From assembly GCA_033558025.1 (NCBI GenBank), contig JAUCEF010000011.1, positions 3,100,001 through 3,164,000 of the forward strand: 64,000 nt of DNA, read 5' to 3'. Shown here in pieces: positions 43,420 to 54,800 of the stretch (its first letter is position 1; every line of letters starts with the position of its first letter). The position numbers and the translations under genes were made by a program. The stretch is from Phytophthora sp. 'mugwort'. Its lineage: Eukaryota; Oomycota; Peronosporomycetes; Peronosporales; Peronosporaceae. Under the pieces are notes generated by a model, which saw only the letters and a program-made list of their open reading frames with translations, made no database searches and was not told the origin of the DNA.

Positions 43420-46400
43420 CTATTGGTACTTGCGGCGCCAGTAATCTTGCTGGTACCACAAAGTAGAGTGCGGTTCATTGTCTCCCTTGTCTTCGTCGAT
43501 GCTGAGGAGTGGGCTGTGCCCTGAAGAATACAGTGGCAGCCATGACGCATTCGGAGTCTCTCCAAGCGACTCCAGCGTCGTCAGTAGCTCCTCTTGTTGG
43601 CGTTCGAGTGGGCCAGAATGGTCCACGTTGCTGCTGTGACAGGCCGCGAGTTTCTGGTCCATCAACGCGTCCACTGCGAGTCGCTGGAGCTCGGCGTCGT
43701 CTTCCTGCTCGCGCTTGGACGCAGCTTGTCGTCGTTCCTCTTCCTTGCTGGAGGCTCCTGATGCTCTGGAGGTCGAGCCAGTGGGAGAGCTTGGGATCTC
43801 AAAGCGGTCGCTGGATGAGAACGTCGTGCGTCGCTCGTTTGAGTCAAAGAGCTGCTGGAACTGCGCGTGTAAGATGCCGAGCTGCGTGTTGAGCTGGTTG
43901 ACTGTGGAGAAGTCATTAAAGTTGATCGGGACTGGCGCACTAGGAGCAGGAATTGGAGCAGACTGCGTGCTGCCTCCTGGCCAAGGCCATGGCGACGAAC
44001 CTACACTGGAAACTTGACTGGGCATTTGTCGCTGCGTGAGATACACACGAATTGTGTGAAGCTGTTCGAGAAGCACCTTATTGTTGTCCTCAAGGCGACT
44101 AACTTCTCGTCGCAAGAACTCACTCTCAGCTATAGCAGTCTTGAGCTTCTGCTCCGCACGGTCACAAGCCTCCTGTGCCTTGTGCTCCCGCGCGACCAGT
44201 TCATTACGGTCTTGCAAGGCTCTCAAATTCAGTTCTTCCCGTAGCTTCTTGGCCACATCCCTGCACTTCCGTGCCCATTCGTCGCTGGATCGTGTTACAC
44301 AAGCCTGTGCTAGCTGCGGTAGTTGCCACTCCACGGCTTGTTGCATCCGCTGGAGTTCTTCAGTGCGTCGAATCTCGTCACGTTTTCGAGCGTCACGTTC
44401 CTCATTCAATTCGCGCTCGAGTTTTTGTATCATCAAGTCCGTCTTTTGCTTGGACGCACGCAGTTCCTGGATCTCATTACAGCTTTCAATCTCTACATGA
44501 CGTGCCTGAAGCGTGGTAAGTTGTTCTCGTAGCTCCATTATCTGAGTATCGCGCTTTTCCACACGTGCTGCTTCCTTTGCACGCCATGCTTCAGCCTTGG
44601 TAAAGCGTTCTTCTAGACGAACAGCTTCGTACTCTTTCTGTGTCACTAGACATTCCAGCTCACGCACACGGAAGCTCAGTTTATCGACATCGATTCGTTT
44701 ATCGTGCTGGACAGTGAGCAGTTCATCCTGCAGCGTCGTGAGCTGTTTCTCGGCCGTGTTTTTCGCGCTGGTTAGTGCGTCCGTCTGGGATTTTCGCTGC
44801 TGTTCGCGACGCACAAGCACGTCAACTTCGATCTCGAGCTGGTTCGCACGGTCCGTCTGTCCAGAGAGCTCTTGCCTTGCTGTGCGTAGCTCCTTCTCGA
44901 GTGTTGTGAGGCGCTCAGTGAGGCGATCGACTTCACGCTGGAGCTGGTCGCGGAATTTCTCGAGAGGCTTCACTTCCTGGGTCTGTACACTGGCCAACTC
45001 GCTTCGTAGATCATTCACTTCGGACTGGAGTTTGGCCTTCGCTGTAGTTTGCTCGTCCAGCTGCTCATTGAGCTGAGTTTGTAGCCTCTGGACGCGAGCT
45101 TGGGCCTGTGCTTCGGCATTAGCAGTGATCCGTTCTCGCTCTAGAGCTAACTGCTGCTGGTGCTTTTGCTGCTCCAAGCTGCTACTGATTGTTCGCAGTT
45201 GATCCTGAGCCTTTCGCATCTCGTCTTGGACTTTGTGGAGCTCGTTTTGTGTCCTGTTTAATGAAGTCTGCAGCGTGGCGTTGTCTGCTTTCTTGGCGTC
45301 CAGATTTTGGGTCAAGGCATCGTGTTTCCTCTTCATCTCGGTGCTTTCTCGCTCAAGACGAGCTACCTGAGCCTGTAAGCCACGATTTGTCTCCTCCATG
45401 TCTCGTGTCAGCTTTTCCTGCTGTTCGCAGTGTCTAATCTGTTGATCTGCTGTATTTTTTAGTGTATGAAGCTCCTGCTGAAGCTTCTCGTGCTCATTCG
45501 CAATAGTTCTCAAAGACTCAAGTTCCTGCTGGAGTTTCTCGAGTTGTGCGCACTTTGTAGTCTGCTCCTGGGCAGTGGATTTCAAGGAACGAAGCTGCAG
45601 CTCGAGCGTTTCGAGTTGATCACGCAGAGATGCGATTTCGACGACATACTGATGGCCTGCCGCTTCAGCCGATGCTATTTGTTGGTCAAACTTCTGCTGC
45701 GACTGAGCTTTTGCTTGTTCGTAGGCATCAGAGACTGTTTTAGCCTGTTGTTGCTGCTGTTTAAGTCGCGTCTGAAGACCCTCAAGCTCTGCTTGTTTAC
45801 TCTCCATGGCTTCTCGATACTGTTGAGTCTCTTTTTGTAGAGTCTCGAGCTGCTGGCTTTGTGTGTGTCCCTGCTGCTTGATTAGACGTGCATTCTCGGC
45901 TTGCAGCGTTGACAGTTTAGCTGCGTGTTGCTTCTCACGCGCTGATGCGGCACTTTCCTGCTCGACTAGTTGGTCCAGCTGCTGCTTCTCACGTATGGAG
46001 GCTGCACTCTCCTGCTCTGAAAGTTTGGTCTTGAGCTCATTGACTTTCATCTTGAGATAATTGCTTTCTTTGGCTTCTTGTTGAGCTGTTTGAAGTTGTC
46101 TCGTGGAGTCGGCAAGTGCCGCTCGCTCGCGTGCCAAGCTGCTGTTAGCTTCAGCGAGTTTCGTCTCAAGCTGATGCATCTTCGCTATCGTCGTAGAGGA
46201 TGAGGTGGCGGATTGAGTGTCTTGACTACTAGGTCGCTTGGAATTCAGATCTGCACTTTGGCTTGTACTGTGGCTACCTGGTAGTGGGTTTAACGGGATC
46301 ACGGCATCTGTAGCGATATTGGGGGTAGCTGAGACTGTCGTGGAAAATGTTAAGGGCTCAGATCGACGAGAGCTAAACGATCCCAAGCGTGACGTTCCAG

Positions 46401-47106
46401 ATGTCAAGATGGCGTCTACTGGAGTTGTGTCTTGCTTTTGTAGTGTCGTAGATAAGGCCGGCGTCGTCTTGAACGCAATTGGAGCCATGTCGTTGTCGTT
46501 ATCGAGAAGCCAGGACCGATCACGACCAAAACCGAATCCAGTGGCTATCGTCGGAGTAGTTTGTGGTCGTTCTGTCACTATGGAGGAAATATCAAGCGAG
46601 GAATGAAGGGTATTACCACTTTTCCTTTCTGGAATGGACACTGTTGATGTGGCGAAAAGGTCGCTGATTCTAGACTTGCTTGACGTGGGAATTCGTGCTG
46701 GAGACGTCGTTTCCTCGTCACTAGGATCATCAAAACTGTACACATCGACGTTGTTGGTCGCTGCTGTAGCTGCACGAGTAGCGGTGGTTGTACTGCTCTT
46801 GGATTCGGTAGGAATTGTCTCAGTCGGTTGAGCTCCCTGCTCTTCCTTCTGCTCTTCCTTTTTCGTATGGATAAGTTCTCGATAGTGTGCGTCCAGTGGG
46901 TGCTCCCAGATGCTTTCCTCCGTGCTCGAGTTAAAGTAGTAAAGCGTGCCGTCTTCCGTCTCGCCCTGTTCCCAGTCTGGAGGTAGTTCAGCAAGTAGTG
47001 CCTCTTGGACAAGCGGTAGCAGGTAACTTTCAGCCTCCGGGTCAACGCCAAGAGTTCGTGCATGATCTCGCAGCGCTTCCTGGAACTCAGGACTGCTCGT
47101 GTCCAT
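43420..47106 (-). CDS. CEP164: CEP164-like centriole/basal-body coiled-coil protein
   Basis: 1228 residues, single exon. The N-terminus has the CEP164 layout: a short helical segment (ALRDHARTLGVDPEAESYLL) then one WW domain at residues 41-70 (LPPDWEQGETEDG...YYFN...WEHP, W45 and W67) and HYRELI. A 230-residue Ser/Thr-rich linker is followed by coiled coil from about 305 to 1000, rich in Gln/Glu/Leu heptads. The C-terminus is low-complexity and ends TLWYQQDYWRRKYQ. CEP164 sits on distal appendages/transition fibres and docks basal bodies, a sensible need in a zoospore-forming organism. The orthology rests on the WW region; coiled coils alone would not be specific. No internal breaks. Confidence 0.75.
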   Translation of the reverse strand: MDTSSPEFQEALRDHARTLGVDPEAESYLLPLVQEALLAELPPDWEQGETEDGTLYYFNSSTEESIWEHPLDAHYRELIHTKKEEQKEEQGAQPTETIPTESKSSTTTATRAATAATNNVDVYSFDDPSDEETTSPARIPTSSKSRISDLFATSTVSIPERKSGNTLHSSLDISSIVTERPQTTPTIATGFGFGRDRSWLLDNDNDMAPIAFKTTPALSTTLQKQDTTPVDAILTSGTSRLGSFSSRRSEPLTFSTTVSATPNIATDAVIPLNPLPGSHSTSQSADLNSKRPSSQDTQSATSSSTTIAKMHQLETKLAEANSSLARERAALADSTRQLQTAQQEAKESNYLKMKVNELKTKLSEQESAASIREKQQLDQLVEQESAASAREKQHAAKLSTLQAENARLIKQQGHTQSQQLETLQKETQQYREAMESKQAELEGLQTRLKQQQQQAKTVSDAYEQAKAQSQQKFDQQIASAEAAGHQYVVEIASLRDQLETLELQLRSLKSTAQEQTTKCAQLEKLQQELESLRTIANEHEKLQQELHTLKNTADQQIRHCEQQEKLTRDMEETNRGLQAQVARLERESTEMKRKHDALTQNLDAKKADNATLQTSLNRTQNELHKVQDEMRKAQDQLRTISSSLEQQKHQQQLALERERITANAEAQAQARVQRLQTQLNEQLDEQTTAKAKLQSEVNDLRSELASVQTQEVKPLEKFRDQLQREVDRLTERLTTLEKELRTARQELSGQTDRANQLEIEVDVLVRREQQRKSQTDALTSAKNTAEKQLTTLQDELLTVQHDKRIDVDKLSFRVRELECLVTQKEYEAVRLEERFTKAEAWRAKEAARVEKRDTQIMELREQLTTLQARHVEIESCNEIQELRASKQKTDLMIQKLERELNEERDARKRDEIRRTEELQRMQQAVEWQLPQLAQACVTRSSDEWARKCRDVAKKLREELNLRALQDRNELVAREHKAQEACDRAEQKLKTAIAESEFLRREVSRLEDNNKVLLEQLHTIRVYLTQRQMPSQVSSVGSSPWPWPGGSTQSAPIPAPSAPVPINFNDFSTVNQLNTQLGILHAQFQQLFDSNERRTTFSSSDRFEIPSSPTGSTSRASGASSKEEERRQAASKREQEDDAELQRLAVDALMDQKLAACHSSNVDHSGPLERQQEELLTTLESLGETPNASWLPLYSSGHSPLLSIDEDKGDNEPHSTLWYQQDYWRRKYQ

Positions 47107-47483
47107 GGCAATTAATTGATTGCTCTACTTGCAGCGCCAAGTGGAGCGTGTGGCAAGGAAGGTCCTTCAAAATGTCCAGGAACATGAATTGAAGCTAAAA
47201 TTGGCAGTTGAAACCTCGGACGCCTACCCAACACGAATTTGTCATGGGAATTGTTTTTTTTTTGCTTACGGAGTTACTGCAATTAACCAAGCGAAAATTG
47301 ATTTTTTCATCACTACCCTTACCTCATTATAAAAAAAACACCAGCGGAGACCGAAATGTTTTGCACTGAGTATAGATCTTTCGGAACTGAAAACCGGATA
47401 AAATGAAGTGCAAGTTTGGAGGCATATCTTTAATAAGCAGATGAATGTCAACTTGCGTTTCTAGCCAGCACTTTTCGACAGGA
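47107..47483. other. Gene-free stretch
   Basis: 5' flank of CEP164-like and 3' flank of the CRN relic. No gene seen. Confidence 0.4.
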
Positions 47484-49486
47484 TGGCAGTTGGTATTATC
47501 GTTGTCGACTCCGACGACCATGACCGTTGCACTGCAGTTTTCGAATGTTTGTCGGAATTACTCCGAGTTGCTCGCGATTCCGAAGAAGCAACTTCCACAA
47601 CGTTCTTCTTAAAGTCTTCCTTAGTTACCGGGAGTCTGAACGTTGCCAGCCTACCCATTGGAACAATAAAATGCAGTATTTTTTTTTTCAACCACAGCAA
47701 CTTGGTTCAGAGTGTCAGCGAGGAGTCTGTTCAGAAGCATAACGAAGTAGATGGGATCAAACGTAGGGTGCTCAGCACCTGTCACTTGAACGAACCGGAC
47801 CAGTTGTTCTGCTTTGTGGATAAAAACAGCGTCATATCCGCTTGATTCCACTTGACTGGAGCCATCCACGTCGGTTTATCCAATGAGATACAACTGGAGA
47901 CCTGTCTGGATCAAAAGAGACGACGACTGATCTCTCCCACTGGCTTCGTTGCAATTCCGATTCCACAAACACGTTCCACGCTAGACCGTTGTGGCTAAGC
48001 TCCGCAAAAAAACAAGCTTCGAGGATGAATCCACCTATGGATGGATTCACATTGCACGCCCTCGCGAAATGTTGCACTAGACGCGAACCCATTTGAATAG
48101 CGAGGCTCCGCATGACATACTCGCTCACCAACCGAACGTCGCAGTGATGGGGGCTGCCATACAGAGCAAGTAAATGGCTGACAGCACCAGTTGCCGAATC
48201 GCCAAAAAAGCCTTGAAGGTAAATTTTAGTGTTTGATGCCTCCACGAGTGCTTTGGCGAGTGCTTCCATCACCTCTTGTGTCGAAATGTCAAACATTAGT
48301 CTCGCGTTCCCTCCGACCACAAAAAATACTTCTCTAGCAACAATTTGATTCGTTCCTTCGCTTCCTTTTCTGGATCAGCTTGTGTTCGATACGATGTAAA
48401 GAGACCACTACTTTGTGAAAAAAAAGTCTTCGTTTAAAACTGCCTTCTTGTGATCCTCAACGCGCCACGATGCCAGCTCAAATAGCATCTGTGTATGTAC
48501 TGGACGAACCATTGCCGGCTCTAGATCGTATAACTCTCCTGTCGCGATCTCCACAATCTCCATTTCAATGTCCTCATCCACGTTCGTCGGAATCCGATGG
48601 TAAAGTTCTGGACGATATTCTTTTCCGCGTCCAACCATCGAGTAAATACACACCAGTCTATGCTTGATTTTGTCTTGTTGATGCCAACGTAGACACTTGA
48701 GATGAGCCACCTCTGCAGCTCTACATGTAGATGACTTATCTTACACACTCAGAAACTCAATCGCTTTCCATGTGTGCGACGTCGTATTCAAGATTGCTGC
48801 CACATCGCGCTCTATCGTCTCCTTCTTTACAACACAAACTGCTTCTTGGTTCCGTTAAGCCAAACACAATTGAAAAAACTTGTCATCTCGCGAGTAATGA
48901 ATCCAAATCACGTTCCAGCGCGACCGATCAACTGACCAGGCGAAGGCGAGCGCTGCGCACGACTTTACCGTTCCAGGTGGGCCGACAACCCAAAGACGCG
49001 CATATGTTTGGATTGAACACCTGTTCATCTCATTCCATTGCTTCACCAGTGGTGGCCGACGATAGAGGATCAGCGCCTCTCCAGGACGGCCAATTCCGGT
49101 ACCATCGACGCAATATGGTGGTAATGCAATCAGTCGATCTTCATTTCTAACGATGAGCTGGGGACACGGTTCAGGTGCGACAATCCAGTCAACTCGCGGG
49201 ATATCGATGATAGTATCCACGCGACGTGACGTCGGCACTTGCAGATGAGCGCATCCTTCTCTGAACTACCAAACGACCCAATCGGCGATTACAGCTTCTG
49301 CTTCGCGTCGTACGTCACACGGGTCGCGGAGACTTTGAGGTCGGATGCAATGACGTTCATATAGAGAGAACGGGAGACTTTGGCAATCCGCAAAGCAAAA
49401 GCATCTTCGATATCGACGTAAACAGCAGCAGCTGACGTCAACGCGTTCCCTTCGTCGCCCACGAGCTGGAACCACTTTCGCACCAT
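47484..49486 (-). pseudogene. Crinkler (CRN) family effector relic 1
   Basis: Minus-strand pieces in order: a header from ATG 49486 (MVRKWFQLVGDEGNA...) with a stop after YDAKQKL; a P-loop NTPase segment (48855-49238) with a Walker A motif altered to VVGPPGTVKS; a central part (48408-48710); a long C-terminal segment (47832-48320, ...NPSIGGFILEACFFAELSHNG); and in another frame SGYDAVFIHKAEQLVRFVQVT, the nuclease-like core. NTPase plus restriction-nuclease-like C-terminus is the known CRN architecture in oomycetes; CRNs are host-targeted effectors. Stops and at least four frameshifts separate the pieces, so no functional product. The classical LFLAK motif is not visible in the header. Confidence 0.7.
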
Positions 49487-49853
49487 TTTCCACGCAAAGG
49501 TTGAATTACAGCACACAGAACAAAGCATTCTCGAGCAATGAAGGAACTTGATATTTGTGATCAAAATTGTATGGTTCGTTGTTTCAATCAAGAGGTAAGT
49601 ATCAATCATTTTTGGGAACTTGTTCCTTAGCGATTCCTTAGCGAATAAATCAGTCTCAGCTATTTCTCGAGATCATTAAAAAAATAGATTCATTAATTTA
49701 AACAAAAAGCAGAGAGGTGTAAAAAAAGGTTGGAACTTACAGTTCTGGAACCGCTTCTATTCCATGAGTTAAATAAACAATATATATTTCAATCACAAGC
49801 AGTGATACAACCTCATTTCCCGGGCTATCATTCTCGAATTTGCTGCGTGAAAG

Positions 49854-50650
49854 ATGGTGCGGAAGTGGTTCCAGTTCGCGGCCGAAGATGGGAACGCTGT
49901 GACCTCTGCTGCTGCTGCATTCGCCGATATTGAGTATGTAGCTGCTTTCCGGAAGGAAGTGAAGAAGGAGTAGGAAGACAAGGATCTCGATGCTTGTTTT
50001 TATGCTCGCATGGTTGCAATGTGAGTCCATCCATAATGGATTTATCATCGAATAATGGATTTGTTTTAATCAATCTATCGATGCTTGGTTTTTGCGGAGC
50101 TTAGCCATGACGGCTGGCGTGGAGCGTGTTTGTGGAATTGGAGTTACGACGTCACCAGTGGGAGAGATCAGCCATCGTCTCTTTTGATCCAGACAAGTAT
50201 CCAATTGTTATCGCATTGGATAGACCCACGTGGATGGATCGAGCCAAGGCGGATATGACGCTGTTTTTATCGACAAAGCAGAACAACCGGTCCGCTTTGT
50301 TTAAGTGACACGTACGTCGATCCCATCTACTTCGTTATGCTCTTGAACAGGCTCATCGCTGACACTCTGAATCAAGTTGTCGTGGTTGAACTGTAGTTGT
50401 TGCTCCGATGGCTAAACTGACAATGCTCAGGCTCCCAGTGAGTGGAAGGAAGCTTTAATAAGAATGATGTTGAAGTTGCTTCTTCGGAATCGCGAGCTAC
50501 TCGAAGTAATTCCGAGGAAACGTTCGAAAACTGCAATGCAACGGTCATGGTCGTCGAATCGACTACGACATATTAACCGCCATTCAGTCGAAGCATCGCA
50601 TGTTGGCTACTGTAGATTAGAATCGCGAAATGATCGCCGCCTGTTTTTTC
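49854..50650 (+). pseudogene. Crinkler (CRN) family relic 2, internally deleted
   Basis: Opposite in strand to relic 1 and head to head with it (367 bp between starts). The header (MVRKWFQFAAEDGNAV..., 39 codons to TAG 49971) is a close sister of relic 1's. The NTPase part is missing. The sequence then resumes with C-terminal CRN pieces: FAELSHDG near 50095; a frame with ERSAIVSFDPDKYPIV; and DPIYFVMLLNRLIADTLNQVVVV near 50320; then scrambled remnants to about 50650. Multiple stops; dead. Confidence 0.65.
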
Positions 50651-51255
50651 TAATCAGACTACCACCACCGTAGCACCTTGAAGAGGGATTGTCTGGCCGT
50701 AAGCCGGAACCCGTATCGATTCTAGTGACGGGGACGTAAACGGACGGGAACTTCCCGTGAAAAAATGGGCACTTCATTTTACGTTAAGTTAACGTCAACG
50801 ACTTGAACCTGCCCGATTAAAACAGGTTTTTTTTTGTTTCTGAGGCTGTCAGGCAAAGATCGACGCGAGCAGTGTGAGATTCCGTCCTGTTGGAGCAAGG
50901 TCGCTCTTTAAGCTGTGAAGTTGCGGAGGTGTTGGCTAGAGCGAAAGCGGAGGTTTGCAGGGCTCTGATAACGTTTGTGTGGAGATTACTGAATACTTAC
51001 GCGGGAGGACTAGAGTGTGGAGACTACGTGAGGAGATTGGAGTATGGAGACTGTATTTTTGAGTGTGGAGACTGTTCTCTGGTGACGGCTTGGAGAAAAC
51101 TGCATAGCGGGGCGGTTTGCAGAGTGTTGCCGGTGTCACACTTGTGGACTGCGTCCGAATCGATTCGATTCAGCGTTAACCTACAGTAGTGGGGAAGCAA
51201 GTTAGCAAGTTGCTGAGCAACAGGCAACAAACCGAGTAAACGAGACATTGATATA
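50651..51255. other. Gene-free stretch with a small tandem motif
   Basis: Left flank of the nested-repeat block. GAGTGTGGAGACT recurs at 51013, 51040 (one change) and 51061, in a frame open from 50890 to 51189 that reads LECGDY, LEYGDC, FECGDC. No known protein; probably repeat-derived. Confidence 0.4.
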
Positions 51256-51536
51256 TACTGTAAAACCTAAGATTGTTCCCCACTGCAGATCCAAGCGATC
51301 GCGGGGGTGGAAACCCGTCAGCGGGGCTCCTTTCCCGCGGCCATGTTGAACTGCAGCCGGGAAGAGACGCCTGTGGCCCGAAGGTAAGGCCACAAGCTCA
51401 ATGCTTCATCCTGATGTCTTACAATCCGCCGCCGGCGTGCTCGGCCATTACTGGCTTTAGTCTCCACCATTTTCACGCCCATACGCCAAGTTCCCGGCTC
51501 CATTTGCCGATCGCTTGGCGGGCGTTGCCTTATGTC

Positions 51537-51541
51537 TGCTG
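51537..51541. repeat. Target-site duplication, left (TGCTG)
   Basis: TGCTG directly outside the left copia LTR; repeated at 56260-56264. Confidence 0.85.
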
Positions 51542-51854
51542 AAAAGGCTTGGTCACTTGATGGCAAAATGCAAAGTGATTGATTTAGGTCCTTAGTTCGC
51601 AAACTCCTTGCTACCTCTAAGCCTACAGTTCTACCTACTGGGTACACTCTACTGGATTCTCTACTGGATACTGAGTTACTTCAGCCAATCGCAGAGCGCC
51701 ACGTCGATGCCCATCTTGTACCCACAATCTTGTACCCACGTGCATCGTAATCATCGTCCCGTAATCGCCGGAGTGATTGAGGTGCCACTGAGTGAAGGTC
51801 ATACCGGTATCCTACCGGTATACAGCAGCTGCTCGAGGCGTCTCCTTGACAACA
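51542..51854 (-). repeat. 3' LTR of the copia element (313 bp)
   Basis: Reads TGTTGTCAAGGAG... to ...AAGCCTTTT on the minus strand. By eye identical to 55947-56259. The last 14 codons and stop of pol (to 51812) lie inside it. A purine run GAGTGGGAG immediately precedes it and is the likely plus-strand primer. Confidence 0.92.
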
Positions 51855-54800
51855 CTCCCACTCGACTCGATAGCCTTCGGTGCTTCGATGCCGAGCTTGC
51901 TCCGGAGACAGTCGAACTGCGCCGCTGAAATGGGCTTGGTCATCAGGTCCGCCAGCATGTCTTGCGTCGGACAGTACTCGAGCACCACTTCTCCGTCCTC
52001 GACCTTCTCGCGCACGAAGTGGTAGCGAATGTCGATATGCTTGGTACGCTTGTGAAACTCGGGATTCTTGGCAAGCGCGATGGATCCTTGGTTGTCTTCG
52101 TAGATCTTGATCGCCTTGCCCTCTGTGGTTTCGCCTATCTCGCACAGAAACGCCTTGAGCCACACAGCCTCCTGTGTTGCCTCCGATAGCGCCATGTACT
52201 CGGCTTCCGTCGACGATAGTGCCACCGTCCTCTGCTTCTTGCTGCGCCAGCTCACGCATCCACCGCTCATTATGAACGCGTATCCGCTCGTGCTGCGGCG
52301 CGACTCCACATCACCCGCCCAGTCCGCATCCGAGTAGCCGCAGACGCCGTCTTGGTCCTTGGTGCGAAACTCGATGCCGTACGTCGCCGTGCCTTGGATG
52401 TAGCGGAGGACACGCTTGAGTGCTTGCCAGTGCGTGGGGCATGGGTCTGCAGCGAACTGACTCAGTGTGCCCACTGCCGCAGCCAGATCCGGTCGGGTGC
52501 CCACCATCAAGTACATGAGGCAGCCCACGGCGTTCCGGTAAGGCACGCCTGCCATGGTGTCATCATGCTTGCACCCGCCGTCGCACATAGCCTTGGTCAG
52601 CTTGAGTCCGGGATCCTGCGGCGTTTTCACGGGCTTGCTGTTCTCCATGCTGAACTTGCTCAGGATGCTCCGCGCGAACTTGGTCTGCCGCATCGTCACC
52701 TCACCAGCCTTGATGTCTTGCTTGATCTCCATTCCGAGAAAGTAGCTCAGCTCGCCTAGGTCCGTCATCTCGAACCGCTTGCTTAGTGCGCTCTTGGTCG
52801 CCTTGAGCATGTCGTCATCACTGCTCGCAATCACCAGGTCGTCCACGTACAGCACCACGAGCACCATGCTGTCGCCGTTGCGCTTGACGTAGACGCAGTG
52901 GTCGGTCTCGCACTTGTCGAAGTCCAGCTTGAGCATGAAGTCGTCGATGGTGTGGTTCCACATGCGCGGCGACTGCTTGAGACCGTAGAGCGCGCGCTTG
53001 AGCTTGCACACATGATCCGGGCGTCCTTCGCTTATGTATCCGTCGGGCTGCTGCATGTAGATGTCTTCATCCAGGACGCCGTTAAGAAAGGCTGTCTTAA
53101 CGTCCATCTGGTGCAGCTTGAGCCCGTACTTGGCAGCCATCGCTAGCACGATTCGGATGGACGTGAACTTGGCCACGGGCGCGAAGGTCTCGTCGTAGTC
53201 GATGCCGTGCTTCTGCGAAAAACCCTTAGCCACCAGGCGCGCCTTGTATCGTTCGATCTCGCCGGCTTGGTTCTCCTTCACGCGAAAGACCCATCGACAG
53301 CCGATGGCCTTGCGTCCCTTGGGCAGCGGTACCACGACCCATGTGTCGTTCTTGCGCAGCGAGTCGTACTCCGAGTCGCAGGCCTCCTTCCATTTGCGTG
53401 CGTCGTTGGATTCCATCGCCGACTTGAACGTGGTCGGCATTTCTCCCACTGAATCCACGACGTACGCCGCCTCGAAGCTCTTGTCGTTGTCTCGAGCCAT
53501 GGCAGACATCTCATCCAGGCCTTGGCGTCGATTCTCTGACGCGTATCGCTTGGCACTCGGGGTCTCCACCGCTTCCTCCAGCGACTGTGTCCGCGGGTGT
53601 CTCTTGCTGCCGGGCAAGAATTCATCATCCCGCGCAGTCTCTTCATCTTCGTCGTCCGATGCCGACTGTTCATCTTTGTCCGTGGTGCCTTCTTCCGCAT
53701 CTTGAATGTCCACCAGCGCCTCCTTGGGTTTGTAGTCGCGTCTTCCACCGTCGAAGACGTCTTCCATGAACTGTGCATCGCGGCTCACCAGCACGCGACC
53801 ACTCTCGATCTCCTCGAACCGATACGCTTTCTCGTGGTCCGAGTACCCCAGGAACCTGCATCGCACCGATCGCGCATCCAGCTTGGTTCGCTTCTCTTTC
53901 GCCACATGCACGTAGGCGTGGCAACCGAAGACTTTGAGGTTGGCCAGCAATGGTTTCTTGGCAGTCCACAGCTCGTACGGAGACTTATCGTTGTCAAGCG
54001 CATGTGTCGGACAGCGGTTGCGCAGGAACATAGCCGTCATGACTGCTTCGCCCCAGTATGCCTTGGACAGACTCGCGTGCTCCAGCATGCACCGCGCGCA
54101 TTCAACTAGCGTCCGGTTCATGCGCTCCGCGATTCCGTTGAGCTGCGGCGTGTATGGCGGCGTGAACTTCTGCACGATGCCGCGCTTGCTGCAAAACTTG
54201 GCCATTTTGTCGGATTTGTACTCACCACCGTTGTCACTGCGAAGCTCCTTGACGCGCTTGCCGGTCTGTGTCTCCGCAAACGCCACAAAGTGCGCGAACT
54301 TGTCGGCCACCTCCCACTTGTTCTTTACCAGGTACACCACGCAGTAGCGCGACTTGTCGTCGATAAAGGTGACGAAGTAGCGCTTGCCGCCAAACGTCGG
54401 CGTGCGCATGGGCCCGCATACGTCACTGTGCACTACCTCCAGTAGTTCATTGGCACGCTTGGGCGATGTCGATTCGAAACTCAATCGCGTCTGCTTGCCG
54501 AGCGCGCATCCGTCGCACGTCTCCCACTTGCTCGCGGACCCGAGGTCAATGCCGACGCTGAGCTTCTTCTTGACGATGGCGTCGAGCCCAGCGTGACCGA
54601 TGTGGCCTAGTCGAAGGTGCCAGAGGTACGACTTGGTGTCCCCTTGGCTCCCGTTCGGACTCGCCGAATTCGCTTCGTCCAGGCGCACGGGCGTCATGCA
54701 CAGCTTGAACAGCTTGCCGTCACGCGCACCTATCGTGCACTTCATCCTCTTCAGCGCGATGAAGCATCCGTCGCTGTCGAAGGTCACTGACCCGACGTCC

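Noticed and set aside
50890..51189. 99-codon frame with ECGD-like repeats as a cysteine-rich effector
   Set aside because: No signal peptide, no RxLR/LFLAK-type motif, and the repeats are short DNA repeats next to transposons.
51318..51647. 109-codon minus-strand ORF (ARRRRIVRHQDEALSLWPYL)
   Set aside because: It crosses the LTR boundary; the outer part may be an old retroelement scrap, but I could not name it.
51608..51928. Plus-strand ORF shared by both LTRs
   Set aside because: It exists only because the LTRs are duplicates; no start context or protein likeness.
53597..54109. Plus-strand frames of up to 170 codons across the copia element
   Set aside because: They are antisense to integrase/RT codons that carry all catalytic motifs.
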